Of a DNA stretch of 64,000 bases, positions 24,401 to 35,599 are shown piece by piece. Below the pieces are notes generated by a model. It was not told where the DNA came from and searched no databases. It saw only the letters and a list, made by a program, of their open reading frames with translations. The position numbers were made by a program, and so were the translations under genes. The DNA lies in assembly GCA_029339505.1 (NCBI GenBank), contig JAQISU010000094.1, positions 8,104,001 to 8,168,000 of the forward strand, given 5' to 3'. The stretch comes from Unio delphinus (Eukaryota > Mollusca > Bivalvia > Unionida > Unionidae). Position 1 is the stretch's first letter. Each line of letters opens with the position of its first letter.

Positions 24401-27400
24401 TCAGCCATTATTGTATACAGCCACGCCACTATTCTAATTAGCCATTATTGTATACAGCCACTACTCTAATTAGCCATTATTGTATACAGCAACTACTCTA
24501 ATTAGCCATTATCATTTACAGTCACTACTCTAATTAGCCATTATTGTATACAGCAACTACTGTAATTAGCCATTATTGTATACAGCAACTACTCTAATTA
24601 GCCATTACTGTATACAGCCACTACTCTAATCAGCCATTATTGTATACAGCCACTTCACTACTCTAATTAGCCATTATTGTATACAGCCACTACTCTAATC
24701 AGTCATTATTGTATACAGCAACTACTCTAATTAGCCATTATTGTATACAGCCACTACTCTAATTAGCCATTATCATATACAGCCACTACTGTAATTAACC
24801 ATTATTGTATACAGCCACTAGTCTAATTAGCCATTATTGTATACAGCCACTAGTCTAATCAGCCATTATTGTATACAGCCACTCCACTACTCTAATTAGC
24901 CATTATTGTATACAGCCAAACCACTACTCTAATTAGCCATTATTGTAAACAGCCACTAGTCTAATTAGCCATTATTGTATACAGCCACTAGTCTAATTAG
25001 CCATTATTGTATACAGCCACTCCACTACTCTAATTAGCCATTATTGTATACAGCCACTAGTCTAATTAGCCATTATTGTATACAGCAACTACTCTAATCA
25101 GCCACTACTGTATACAGCCACTACTCTAATTAGCCATTATTGTATACAGCCACTACTCTAATTAGCCATTACTGTATACAGCCACTACTCTAATTAGCCA
25201 TTATTGTATACAGCCACTACTGTAATTAGCCATTATTGAATACAGCCAGTCAGCCACTAGTCTAATCAGCCATTATTGTATACAGCAACTACTCTAATTA
25301 GCCATTATTGTATACAGCAACTACTCTAATTAGCCATTACTGTATACAGCCACTACTCTAACCAGCCATTAATGTATACAGCCACTCAACTACTTTAATT
25401 AGCCATTATTGTATACAGCCACTACTCTAATTAGCCATTATTGTATACAGCAACTACTCTAATTAGCCATTACTGTATACAGCCACTACTCTAACCAGCC
25501 ATTATTGTATACAGCCACTCCACTACTCTAATTAGCCATTATTGTATACAGCCACTACTCTAATCAGCAATTATTGTATACAGCAACTACTCTAATTAGC
25601 CATTATTGTATACAGCCACTACTCTAAGTAGCCATTATCATATACAGCCACTACTGTAATTAACCATTATTGTATACAGCCACTAGTCTAATTAGCCATT
25701 ATTGTATACAGCCACTAGTATAATCAGCCATTATTGTATACAGCCACTCCACTACTCTAATTAGCCATTATTGTGTACAGCCACTCCACTACTCTAATTA
25801 GCCATTATTGTATACAGCCACTAGTCTAATTAGCCATTATTGTATACAGCCACTCCACTACTCTAATTAGCCATTATTGTATACAGCCACTAGTCTAATT
25901 AGCCATTATTGTATACAGCCACTAGTCTAATTAGCCATTATTGTATACAGCCACTACTGTAATTAACCATTATTGTATACAGCCACTACTCTAATTAGCC
26001 ATTATTGTATACAGCCACTACTCTAATTAGCCATTATCATTTACAGTCACTACTCTAATTAGCCGTCATTGTATACAGTCACTACTCTAATCAGCCATTA
26101 TTGTATAGAGCCACTACTCTAATTAGCCATTATCATATACAGCCACTACTGTAATTAGCCATTATCGTTTACTTCCACTACTCTAATTAGACTTTATTGT
26201 AAGCAGCCACTATAAGCTACTGCAATCAGTAACAAGCAACAGGAAAACAGAAACCTTTCAGCACTAAACAATTTTGTCTGGTCAAACTATTGAGTTATGC
26301 ATCCCTACCATGCTGATCACATGCATCTATACCATAATAATCACATGCATCCATACCATAATAATCACATTCATATATACCATGCTGATCACAATCATCC
26401 ATACCAAGCTGATCACATTCATCCATACTATGCTGATCACATTCATCCATACTATGCTGATCACATTCATCCATACTATGCTGATCACATTCATCCATAC
26501 TATGCTGATCACATTCATCCATACTATGCTGATCACATTCATCCATACTATGCTGATCACATTCATCCATACTATGCTGATCACATTCATCCATACCATA
26601 ATAATCACATGCATCCATACCATAATAATCACATTCATCCATACCATAATAATCACATTCATATATACCATGCTGATCACAATCATCCATACCAAACTGA
26701 TCACATTCATCCATACTATGCTGATCACATTCATCCATACCAAGCTGATCACATTCATCCATACTATGCTGATCACATTCATCCATACTATGCTGATCAC
26801 ATTCATCCATACTATGCTGATCACATTCATCCATACTATGCTGATCACATTCATCCATACCATAATAATCACATGCATCCATACCATAATAATCACATTC
26901 ATATATACCATGCTGATCACAATCATCCATACCAAGCTGATCACAATCATCCATACCAAGCTGATCACATTCATCCATAACATGCTGATCACATTCATCC
27001 ATACTATGCTGATCACATTCATCCATACTATGCTGATCACATTCATCCATACCATGCTGATCACATTCATCCATACCATGCTGATCACATTCATCCATAC
27101 CATGCTGATCACATTCATCCATACCATAATAATCACATTCATCCATACCATGCTGATCACATTCATCCATACCATGCTGACCATGTTCATATATACCATG
27201 CTGATCACATGCTTCCATACAATAAAAATTACATGCATCCATACCATAATAATCACATGCATCCATACCATGCTGATCACAATCATCCATACCATTCTGA
27301 TCACATTCATCCATAACATGCTGATCACATGCATCCATACCATTCTGATCACATTCATCCATAACATGCTGATCACATGCATCCATACCATAATAATCAC

Positions 27401-30400
27401 AAACATCTATTACATGTTAATGACATGCATCCATTACATGCTGATCACATGTATCCATGTGATACCATGCTTATAACATGCATCTACATTATACTAATCA
27501 CATGCATCCATTACATGGTAATGACAGGCATCTATTACCTGCTGAGCACATGCATCCATACCATAATAATCACAAACATCTATTACATGTTAATGACATG
27601 CATCTATTACATGTTAATCACATGTATCCAAACCATGTTAATCATATGCATCCATTACATGTAAATGACAGGTATCTATTACCTGCAAATCACATATATC
27701 CATTACATGTTAATGACAGGCATCTATTACCTGCAGATCACATGCATCCATTACATGTTAATGACAGGCATCTATTACCTGCAAATCACATGCATCCATT
27801 ACACGTTAATGACAGGCATCTATTACCTGCAAATCACATGCATCCATTACATGTTAATGACAGGCATCTATTACCTGCAAATCACATGCATCCATTACAT
27901 GTTAATGACAGGCATCTATTACCTGCAAATCACATGCATCCATTACACGTTAATGACAGGCATCTATTACCTGCAAATCACATGCATCCATTACATGTTA
28001 ATGACCGGCATCTATTACCTGCAAATCACATGCATCCATTACACGTTAATGACAGGCATCTATTACCTGCAAATCACATGCATCCATTACATGTTAATGA
28101 CAGGCATCTATTACCTGCAAATCACATGCATCCATTACACGTTAATGACAGGCATCTATTACCTGCAAATCACATGCATCCATTACATGTTAATGACAGG
28201 CATCTATTACCTGCAAATCACATGCATCCATTACATGTTAATGACAGGCAACTATTACCTGCAAATCACATGCATCCATTACATGTTAATGACATGCATC
28301 TATAACCTGCAAATCACATGCATCCATTACATGTTAATGACAGGCATCTATTACCTGCAAATCACATGCATCCATTACATGTTAATGACAGTCATCTATT
28401 ACCTGCAAATCACATGCATCCATTACACGTTAATGACAGGCATCTATTACCTGCAAATCACATGCATCCATTACATGTTAATGACCGGCATCTATTACCT
28501 GCAAATCACATGCATCCATTACACGTTAATGACAGGCATCTATTACCTGCAAATCAGATGCATCCATTACATGTTAATGACAGGCATCTATTACCTGCAA
28601 ATCACATGCATCCATTACATGTTAATGACAGGCATCTATTACCTGCAAATCACATGCATCCATTACATGTTAATGACAGGCATCTATTACCTGCAAATCA
28701 CATGCATCCATTACACATTAATGACAGTCATCTATTACCTGCAAATCACATGCATCCATTACATGTTAATGACAGGCATCTATTACCTGCAAATCACATG
28801 CATCCATTACATGTTAATGACAGGCAAGGCATCTATTACCTGCAAATCACATGCATCCATTACATGTTAATGACAGTCATCTATTACCTGCAAATCACAT
28901 GCATCCATTACATGTTAATGACAGGCATCTATTACCTGCAAATCACATGCATCCATTACACGTTAATGACAGGCATCTATTACCTGCAAATCACATGCAT
29001 CCATTACATGTTAATGACAGGCATCTATTACCTGCAAATCAGATGCATCCATTACATGTTAATGACAGGCATCTATTACCTGCAAATCACATGCATCCAT
29101 TACATGTTAATGACAGGCATCTATTACCTGCAAATCACATGCATCCATTACACATTAATGACAGTCATCTATTACCTGCAAATCACATGCATCCATGCCA
29201 TAATAATCACAAACATCTATTACATGTTAATGACATGCATCCATTACATGTTAATCACATGTATCCATACCATGCTAATCACATGCATCCATTACACGTT
29301 AATGACAGGCATCTATTACCTGCAAATCACATGCATCCGTGCCATAATAATCACAAACATCTATTACATGTTAATGACATGCATCCATTACATGTTAATC
29401 ACATGTATCCATACCATGCTAATCACATGCATCCATTACACGTTAATGACAGGCATCTATTACCTGCAAATCACATGCATCCATTACATGTTAATGACAG
29501 GCATCTATAACCTGCTAATCACATGCATCCATTACACGTTAATGACAGGCATCTATTACCTGCAAATCACATGCATCCATTACACGTTAATGACAGGCAT
29601 CTATTACCTGCAAATCACATGCATCCTTTACATGTTAATGACAGGCATCTATTACCTGCAAATCACATGCATCCATTACATGTTAATGACAGGCATCTAT
29701 TACCTGCAAATCACATGCATCCATTACACATTAATGACAGTCATCTATTACCTGCAAATCACATGCATCCATGCCATAATAATCACAAACATCTATTACA
29801 TGTTAATGACATGCATCCATTACATGTTAATCACATGTATCCATACCATGCTAATCACATGCATCCATTACACGTTAATGACAGGCATCTATTACCTGCA
29901 AATCACATGCATCCATTACATGTTAATGACATGCATCTATAACCTGCAAATCACATGCATCCATTACATGTTAATGACAGGCATCTATTACCTGCAAATC
30001 ACATGCATCCATTACATGTTAATGACAGGCATCTATTACCTGCAAATCACATGCATCCATTACACGTTAATGACAGGCATCTATTACCTGCAAATCACAT
30101 GCATCCATTACATGTTAATGACCGGCATCTATTACCTGCAAATCACATGCATCCATTACACGTTAATGACAGGCATCTATTACCTGCAAATCAGATGCAT
30201 CCATTACATGTTAATGACAGGCATCTATTACCTGCAAATCACATGCATCCATTACATGTTAATGACAGGCATCTATTACCTGCAAATCACATGCATCCAT
30301 TACATGTTAATGACAGGCATCTATTACCTGCAAATCACATGCATCCATTACACATTAATGACAGTCATCTATTACCTGCAAATCACATGCATCCATTACA

Positions 30401-33400
30401 TGTTAATGACAGGCATCTATTACCTGCAAATCACATGCATCCATTACATGTTAATGACAGGCAAGGCATCTATTACCTGCAAATCACATGCATCCATTAC
30501 ATGTTAATGACAGTCATCTATTACCTGCAAATCACATGCATCCATTACATGTTAATGACAGGCATCTATTACCTGCAAATCACATGCATCCATTACACGT
30601 TAATGACAGGCATCTATTACCTGCAAATCACATGCATCCATTACATGTTAATGACAGGCATCTATTACCTGCAAATCACATGCATCCATTACATGTTAAT
30701 GACAGGCATCTATTACCTGCAAATCACATGCATCCATTACATGTTAATGACAGGCATCTATTACCTGCAAATCACATGCATCCATTACACATTAATGACA
30801 GTCATCTATTACCTGCAAATCACATGCATCCATGCCATAATAATCACAAACATCTATTACATGTTAATGACATGCATCCATTACATGTTAATCACATGTA
30901 TCCATACCATGCTAATCACATGCATCCATTACACGTTAATGACAGGCATCTATTACCTGCAAATCACATGCATCCGTGCCATAATAATCACAAACATCTA
31001 TTACATGTTAATGACATGCATCCATTACATGTTAATCACATGTATCCATACCATGCTAATCACATGCATCCATTACACGTTAATGACAGGCATCTATTAC
31101 CTGCAAATCACATGCATCCATTACATGTTAATGACAGGCATCTATAACCTGCTAATCACATGCATCCATTACACGTTAATGACAGGCATCTATTACCTGC
31201 AAATCACATGCATCCATTACACGTTAATGACAGGCATCTATTACCTGCAAATCACATGCATCCTTTACATGTTAATGACAGGCATCTATTACCTGCAAAT
31301 CACATGCATCCATTACATGTTAATGACAGGCATCTATTACCTGCAAATCACATGCATCCATTACACATTAATGACAGTCATCTATTACCTGCAAATCACA
31401 TGCATCCATGCCATAATAATCACAAACATCTATTACATGTTAATGACATGCATCCATTACATGTTAATCACATGTATCCATACCATGCTAATCACATGCA
31501 TCCATTACACGTTAATGACAGGCATCTATTACCTGCAAATCACATGCATCCGTGCCATAATAATCACAAACATCTATTACATGTTAATGACATGCATCCA
31601 TTACATGTTAATCACATGTATCCATACCATGCTAATCACATGCATCCATTACACGTTAATGACCGGCATCTATTACCTGCAAATCACATGCATCCATTAC
31701 ATGTTAATGACAGGCATCTATTACCTGCAAATCACATGCATCCATTACACGTTAATGACAGGCATCTATTACCTGCAAATCACATGCATCCATTACATGT
31801 TAATGACAGGCATCTATTACCTGCAAATCACATGCATCCATTACATGTTAATGACAGGCATCTATTACCTGCAAATCACGTGCATCCATTACACATAATG
31901 ACAGTCATCTATTACCTGCAAATCACATGCATCCATTACATGTTAATGACAGGCATCTATTACCTGCAAATCACATGCATCCATTACATGTTAATGACAG
32001 GCAAGGCATCTATTACCTGCAAATCACATGCATCCATTACATGTTAATGACAGTCATCTATTACCTGCAAATCACATGCATCCATTACATGTTAATGACA
32101 GGCATCTATTACCTGCAAATCACATGCATCCATTACACGTTAATGACAGGCATCTATTACCTGCAAATCACATGCATCCATTACATGTTAATGACAGGCA
32201 TCTATTACCTGCAAATCACATGCATCCATTACATGTTAATGACAGGCATCTATTACCTGCAAATCACATGCATCCATTACATGTTAATGACAGGCATCTA
32301 TTACCTGCAAATCACATGATGGCATCCATTACACATTAATGACAGTCATCTATTACCTGCAAATCACATGCATCCATGCCATAATAATCACAAACATCTA
32401 TTACATGTTAATGACATGCATCCATTACATGTTAATCACATGTATCCATACCATGCTAATCACATGCATCCATTACACGTTAATGACAGGCATCTATTAC
32501 CTGCAAATCACATGCATCCATGCCATAATAATCACAAACATCTATTACATGTTAATGACATGCATCCATTACATGTTAATCACATGTATCCATACCATGC
32601 TAATCACATGCATCCATTACACGTTAATGACAGGCATCTATTACCTGCAAATCACATGCATCCATTACATGTTAATGACAGGCATCTATTACCTGCTAAT
32701 CACATGCATCCATTACACGTTAATGACAGGCATCTATTACCTGCAAATCACATGCATCCATTACACGTTAATGACAGGCATCTATTACCTGCAAATCACA
32801 TGCATCCTTTACATGTTAATGACAGGCATCTATTACCTGCAAATCACATGCATCCATTACATGTTAATGACAGGCATCTATTACCTGCTAATCACATGCA
32901 TCCATTACATGTTAATGACAGGCATCTATTACCTGCAAATCACATGCATCCAATACATGCTGTTAATCACATGCAGCCATTACATGCTGATGACATAAAT
33001 GTGCCTAGTTAGATTACTGACCTACGAGTCCGTACCATGCTCATTAAAATTAGCATTTCTAATTTGTATAGTAGTTAGTTCATTATGTGGTTAATAGTAA
33101 TAGTACTTGTGCAAAGGCTTAAAATAACCTACTAGTCTATCATGACTGACAATTTTGGCCCTTTGATCTTAAATGGATTTATTATAACAATAATTTATTC
33201 TTTTTCCATGCCCTCTCCCTCTTTCACAAAATCTTGTACACATTGAGTTTTGATGTTTCATGTTATGCTATAATTCAGTGCATAATGCAAACAACATTGA
33301 TGGTTTTAGAGTGTTGACCCAGAAATGGGTAGATGGATGGAAAAAGAAACTCGACTGAAACTAAGTACAAATAACAATCAGCATTGATGGTCTTAGAATG

Positions 33401-34029
33401 GGTAGCTGGATGGAAAGAGAAACTAGACTGAAACTAAGTACAAATAGCAATCAGCATTGATGGTTTTAGAATAGGTAGCTGGATGGAAAAAGAAACTAGA
33501 CTGAAACTAAGTACAAATAGCAATCAGCATTGATGGTCTTAGAATAGGTTGCTGGATGGAAAGAGAAACTAGACTGAAACTAAGTACAAATAGCAATCAG
33601 CATTGATGGTTTTAGAGTGTTGACCCAGAAATGGATAGATGGATGGAAAAAGAAACTCAACTGAAACTATAGGTAAGTACAAATAGCAAAAGGCATATCC
33701 TATTTTCTATAGGAGGTTGGAATGAGTGTGAAATTTGGATGTATAGAACCCATTTATATATCACCCAAAAAGTTCATCTGGTGGGGAACACAAATAAAGC
33801 TGGTCATTCTAGCATGAGCTGATTGCATTTTTCTTACCTATAGGTAACCCAGCTTGTTTGGCCTTATTTATTCCATCCTTAGCATTCACAGCATTGATTA
33901 GAACTGTTGATGAACTTATTGCTCCTCTCATGAAACAGTCTAAAATTCCCTCATCTCGTTCCTTGCTGTAGCCAAAATCATCGGCATTTATTATAAGATA
34001 CCGACCCACTTCCTTATCCATGTAACAAG
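8996..34029 (-). CDS. YDJC: YDJC-type carbohydrate (chitooligosaccharide) deacetylase, five coding exons over 25 kb
   Basis: Five exons join in phase at GT-AG sites to a 355-residue YdjC-family protein, near the roughly 320 residues of vertebrate YDJC. The family folds as a metal-dependent barrel that removes acetyl groups from N-acetylated oligosaccharides; activity here is inferred. Visible hallmarks are NADDFGY at residues 12-18 (metal-binding Asp), GLHLNLTEG at 62-70, HVDGHQHVHV at 129-138 (metal and catalytic His) and MVHPGY at 285-290. There is no signal peptide or membrane segment, so it is probably cytosolic. The start is the Met at 34021, eight bases downstream of an AG acceptor (TTGTATTTCAG), so at least one upstream 5' UTR exon probably exists and was not found. 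Residues about 225-275 form a segment longer than in the vertebrate protein. Introns are filled with satellites and transposon relics. Confidence 0.93.
9465..10666 (-). other. YDJC intron 4, distal part
   Basis: AT-rich intron. The only structure I see is an approximately 45-bp tandem repeat (about 2.5 copies) at 10195-10295, with the shared core TTTACAAATTCCAGTAGCCA. Confidence 0.6.
10667..10972 (-). mobile_element. tRNA-derived SINE, family B, copy 1
   Basis: On the minus strand the head reads GGTCTAGTGATTAGAG (A-box-like), then GGTTTGAACCCTGG (B-box-like). The body is shared with 48225-48537, and the 3' tail is AAAATCCAAATCACACACAC. Its 5' end at about 10972 abuts the first unit of the 57-bp array. 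Box positions and the shared tail support a SINE rather than a tRNA gene. Confidence 0.78.
10964..12750 (+). repeat. 57-bp minisatellite with dimeric higher-order structure, about 31 units, in YDJC intron 4
   Basis: The unit starts AAAGGTGTAGTATTAATAAA. Two variants recur. Type 1 has TATTAAT, AATTCAAGTTAAGC and CATTCTTTT; type 2 has TACTAAT, AATGCAAGTTCAGC and CATTCGTTT. Over much of the array they alternate, giving a 114-bp dimer; toward the right end (about 12450-12740) type 2 dominates. An open frame of 66 residues on the minus strand here is an accident of the array. Confidence 0.95.
12751..14032 (-). other. YDJC intron 4, proximal part, with a 38-bp repeat
   Basis: A degenerate minisatellite lies at about 13060-13290: the unit is about 38 bp, with TTTACACTTTGATAAA and AACCAAAATCATTTAA, in six or seven copies. 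The rest is AT-rich with no recognised feature. Confidence 0.65.
14033..14313 (-). repeat. 140-bp tandem duplication abutting the exon 4 splice donor
   Basis: TTCAGATAAACATC at 14033 recurs at 14173, and the two 140-bp copies are nearly identical. On the gene strand the unit begins at intron position +4 (AGTGGAGATTTAATGG), so the duplication starts just inside the intron and does not copy the GT. Confidence 0.92.
14317..14494 (-). CDS. YDJC: YDJC exon 4
   Basis: Encodes residues 141-199 and two bases of Trp200. Acceptor TTCTTATGCAG, donor GTGAGT. It includes TRLPLEADI, which matches the conserved TRLPLE block of the family after the catalytic His cluster. Phase 1 in, phase 2 out; both match the neighbouring exons. 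Confidence 0.93.
14495..16284 (-). other. YDJC intron 3, proximal part
   Basis: AT-rich intronic DNA with no coding, RNA or tandem structure that I can support. A (TG)n run of about 18 bp lies at 14855-14872. Confidence 0.5.
16285..19140 (-). mobile_element. RTE-type LINE, nearly full length but broken, copy 2, in YDJC intron 3
   Basis: On the minus strand the element starts near 19140 with the typical endonuclease opening (ATWNIRTLGTK). It continues through ITIIQVYANTEHDDEEIEEF and DILIIQGDLNAKVGKD (18947-18630). The RT follows (ATRALQNGKAAGVDNNPSEL near 17785; QNYRTISLTSHASKV near 17555), with the catalytic box FADDIYGL near 17060. The 3' end has YYRTILGISYMDH and stops in a short (GAT)n tail at about 16290. 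Stops and frameshifts disable it. Its length, about 2.85 kb, is close to typical RTE elements. Confidence 0.9.
19360..20250 (-). pseudogene. hAT-superfamily transposase relic (BED-finger type)
   Basis: Minus-strand frames spell a decayed transposase. A BED-like start CRLCGKDFNIGHGGKTTEAL lies near 20200-20140, then LAEDTSLKTAEAMKIGPFSI near 19940-19890, LLLLPELKVDSTGENNF near 19790, MEFSADTASMMTGIHEG near 19690, and the GCVCH motif in SGCVCHTMHHAAGKTTDK near 19590. Several stops and frameshifts separate these blocks. No terminal inverted repeats were identified. The family call is from motif memory and is firm at superfamily level only. Confidence 0.75.
20251..20879 (-). other. YDJC intron 3, distal part
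   Basis: AT-rich. A short local repeat GTTAATAAAAATGA occurs at about 20670 and 20704. No gene is visible. Confidence 0.5.
20880..20979 (-). CDS. YDJC: YDJC exon 3, catalytic His cluster
   Basis: Encodes residues 108-140 plus one base of Gly141. Acceptor TATATTTTAAG, donor GTAAGACC. It carries HVDGHQHVHV, the most diagnostic motif of the YdjC family, with the metal-binding His residues. Confidence 0.95.
20980..21931 (-). other. YDJC intron 2
   Basis: AT-rich intron with a degenerate repeat of about 40 bp (about four copies) at 21716-21872, built on GTTAGTAATTCCTCTGAAGT. No other structure was seen. Confidence 0.6.
21932..22068 (-). CDS. YDJC: YDJC exon 2
   Basis: Completes Gly62 and encodes residues 63-107. 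Acceptor CATTACAG, donor GTATGTG. It includes LHLNLTEGKPIG and FLGKMGFRELVKAG, both strongly conserved with vertebrate YDJC (GKMGFRE in particular). Confidence 0.95.
22195..22930 (-). repeat. 78-bp minisatellite in YDJC intron 1, about 9 degenerate units
   Basis: The unit contains TACAGTGGTCCCTCACTATA, GGTGCCTAATTATAACAATG and CCATAACATGGTCTTGTCAT. Copies vary in length and sequence, more than in the other arrays. The start of the unit resembles the TACAGT ends of the MITE at 999, so the array may descend from a TA-flanked element end; this is inference. 22931-23455 holds nothing recognised. Confidence 0.85.
23456..26215 (+). repeat. 32-bp minisatellite array, about 85 units, in YDJC intron 1
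   Basis: The unit is CTACTCTAATTAGCCATTAT followed by TGTATACAGCCA. The left edge (23460-23720) is enriched in a variant with AGTCATTATCATTAACAGCC, while the middle and right are dominated by TTGTATACAGCC. Units carrying a 5-bp insertion (CACTCCACTAC) recur at intervals, marking internal higher-order segments. There are no unique spacers, so it is not CRISPR-like. The array ends just before the 24-bp array. Confidence 0.96.
26283..27415 (+). repeat. 24-bp satellite, subfamily B, about 47 units
   Basis: Monomer CATCCATACTATGCTGATCA plus CATT. Variants ending ATAATAATCACATG and a marker TCATATATACC recur at 26371, 26659 and 26899, spacings of 288 and 240 bp (12 and 10 monomers), so a local higher-order repeat exists. 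Because 24 is divisible by 3, several frames on both strands stay open for 220-400 codons; I do not regard these as genes. Confidence 0.95.
27416..33000 (+). repeat. 48-bp dimeric satellite, subfamily C, with 1.5-1.6-kb higher-order repeat
   Basis: The dimer joins two related 24-mers, CATCCATTACATGTTAATGA+CAGG and CATCTATTACCTGCAAATCA+CATG; both resemble the subfamily B monomer. About 116 dimers are present. Rare markers repeat at fixed spacing. GGCAAGGCATC lies at 28822, 30459 and 31999. CTATAACCTGCTAATC lies at about 29504 and 31141. AAATCAGATG lies at 28551 and 30188. The first period is 1,637 bp; the second is 1,540 bp (two dimers and one base shorter). Open frames of up to 729 codons here follow from the 24-bp period. 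Confidence 0.96.
33001..33300 (-). other. YDJC intron 1 between arrays
   Basis: No recognised feature. Confidence 0.4.
33300..33680 (-). repeat. 73-bp minisatellite in YDJC intron 1, about 5 units
   Basis: The unit includes GAAACTAGACTGAAACTAAG, TACAAATAGCAATCAGCATT and GATGGTTTTAGAATAGG. The outer copies carry an extra GTGTTGACCCAGAAATGG segment. Confidence 0.88.
33838..34029 (-). CDS. YDJC: YDJC first coding exon
   Basis: Translation starts at the ATG at 34021-34019 and gives residues 1-61 plus one base of Gly62; the donor is GTAAGAA. NADDFGY (12-18) and RDEGI (22-26) are family signatures. Bases 34022-34029 lie between an AG acceptor and the ATG. They are either 5' UTR or, less likely, coding sequence continued from an unseen exon. 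Confidence 0.93.
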
Positions 34030-34319
34030 CTGAAATACAATGTCAAACTTTAATATGAATACAATATCATGTCTTTATTGTCTGTCACAAGCAAAAATGT
34101 AAATTTAGATTTAAATCTGAAAGATTTTTTGCATAATTTCATCTTTATCATCTGCAGTGTTAATTCACAATATTACATGTAATATCTGACACTGTAAATT
34201 TCTTGATTAACAATTTCAATTTTATCCGAAAACAGTAAATCTAAACCAAAAATAACACAATACTAGGCATGTATTTGTGATGGTAAACCCCTAGGCTGAT
34301 AAGATTGTTTTTAACATTC
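34030..34319. other. Upstream flank of the YDJC coding exons
   Basis: AT-rich. It probably begins with the 3' end of a further YDJC intron (TTTCAG acceptor). No promoter was identified. Confidence 0.4.
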
Positions 34320-34690
34320 ACAATGGTCCAGTAGTGTTGGATAAAGAAGAAGCTTATTCAACCAGAACTCTCATGTGTAATTTGTTTTTTGTAAGGATAA
34401 AATCCTTGGATGATGCACCTTTTATATTCTTGTGGTCCTGTAATGTGTGGCAAAGATGAACCTCATTCAACAAGAATTCTCGCCTGGATTGTATTTGCAA
34501 GGGTACACCTCATGGCTAATACACATTTTTATAGTATTGGGGTCCTGTAATGTATGGCAAAGATGAACCTCATTCAACAAGAACTCTTGGCAGGATTGTA
34601 TTTACAAGGGTACACCTCATAGCTAATACACATTTTTATAGTATTGGGGTCATGTAATGTATGTAAAGGCAAACCTTGTTCTACTGAACT
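34320..34690. repeat. About 108-bp tandem repeat, about 3.5 units
   Basis: Shared segments GGTCCTGTAATGTATGGCAA, AGATGAACCTCATTCAACAA and AAGGGTACACCTCATAGCTA recur with about 108-bp spacing; the first copy is the most divergent. 34691-35600 holds nothing I can name. Confidence 0.8.
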
Positions 34691-35599
34691 CTCCCTCTCA
34701 ACCAGACCTTTCATATAGTTCTGTGAGATCTCTGTCCATAGATGGTCTGATATAAGAAAAGGATTTTTTCTTACAATGCCAGAAAGAAGCTTTCCCAAAA
34801 TTTGGAAAGTGATTTGATTGGATTACGAACTGAGGTGAAATTAACAAGGATTTACCAGAATGTCTGCTACAAGGTCCAGTAAATTGTTAACCAATGATTT
34901 GCCCCATCTTAGAGGGATAATTAAAACCACCTTGCAGGTCTAAACATTTATCTTCATAATCATTCTTTGGACCCAAACAGGGAAGACATCCATGCTGACC
35001 CTGCTCAATGACAGTGCCCTGAGATTGGATACAGAGGTCTCACAAGGATTTTAAAATTAGGAGTCCAGGACTCCCAGTTTGGTAAAAATGGGAGTACCAC
35101 CAGCAAAAGTTGCAGTCTCCTAACAATGTTGCCATTGTGTGCAATTCTACAATCTTTATAATACTGACATGTACAACAGGACCAGACTTTTTGGTGCATC
35201 TGGTAATTCTTTACAACATGACATCATTTCTGTACACATTGGATCACGCGTTGTTTTGGTCGAAAATTCAATTTTTGGTTGAAATACCAGAAAGAGTTCA
35301 AAGTAATATATTTCATTTCCATAGCCTGATGTATAAACATTACATCTTTTCTAATCCATGTGCAGAATAGGCTGCCATATCGAGGCATGGAAACATATGG
35401 GTGATTTGGCCAAACTTAGTATTATTTTGAATAGAACATTCTGGTGACAATTGCCGCTTTCAATTTGTAAGCATTGCAGAATTTTATTTCTGTTAATTGA
35501 ATTCGGTATGGGTTTTGTGCCAATATTGGTGACCTTAGATGCTAGTCCTTCAGGGGGAGATTAAATTTTGTCAATCCAAGGAATGGTCATATTCCAAAC

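Noticed and set aside
23456..26215. CRISPR-like regular spacing of 32-bp units
   Set aside because: Units follow one another directly, with no unique spacers, no leader and no cas genes, in a eukaryotic intron.
26274..33012. Very long open frames (up to 729 codons, on both strands) with His/Ile/Thr-rich or Met/Trp-rich repeats
   Set aside because: They follow from a 24-bp period divisible by three. Several frames are open at once, no codon preference is visible, there is no splice or start context, and they lie in an intron of an annotated gene.
8996..34029. Bacterial horizontal transfer as the source of the YdjC-family gene
   Set aside because: Five spliced exons and closer similarity to vertebrate YDJC (GKMGFRE, GGCGEGPD) point to vertical animal inheritance.
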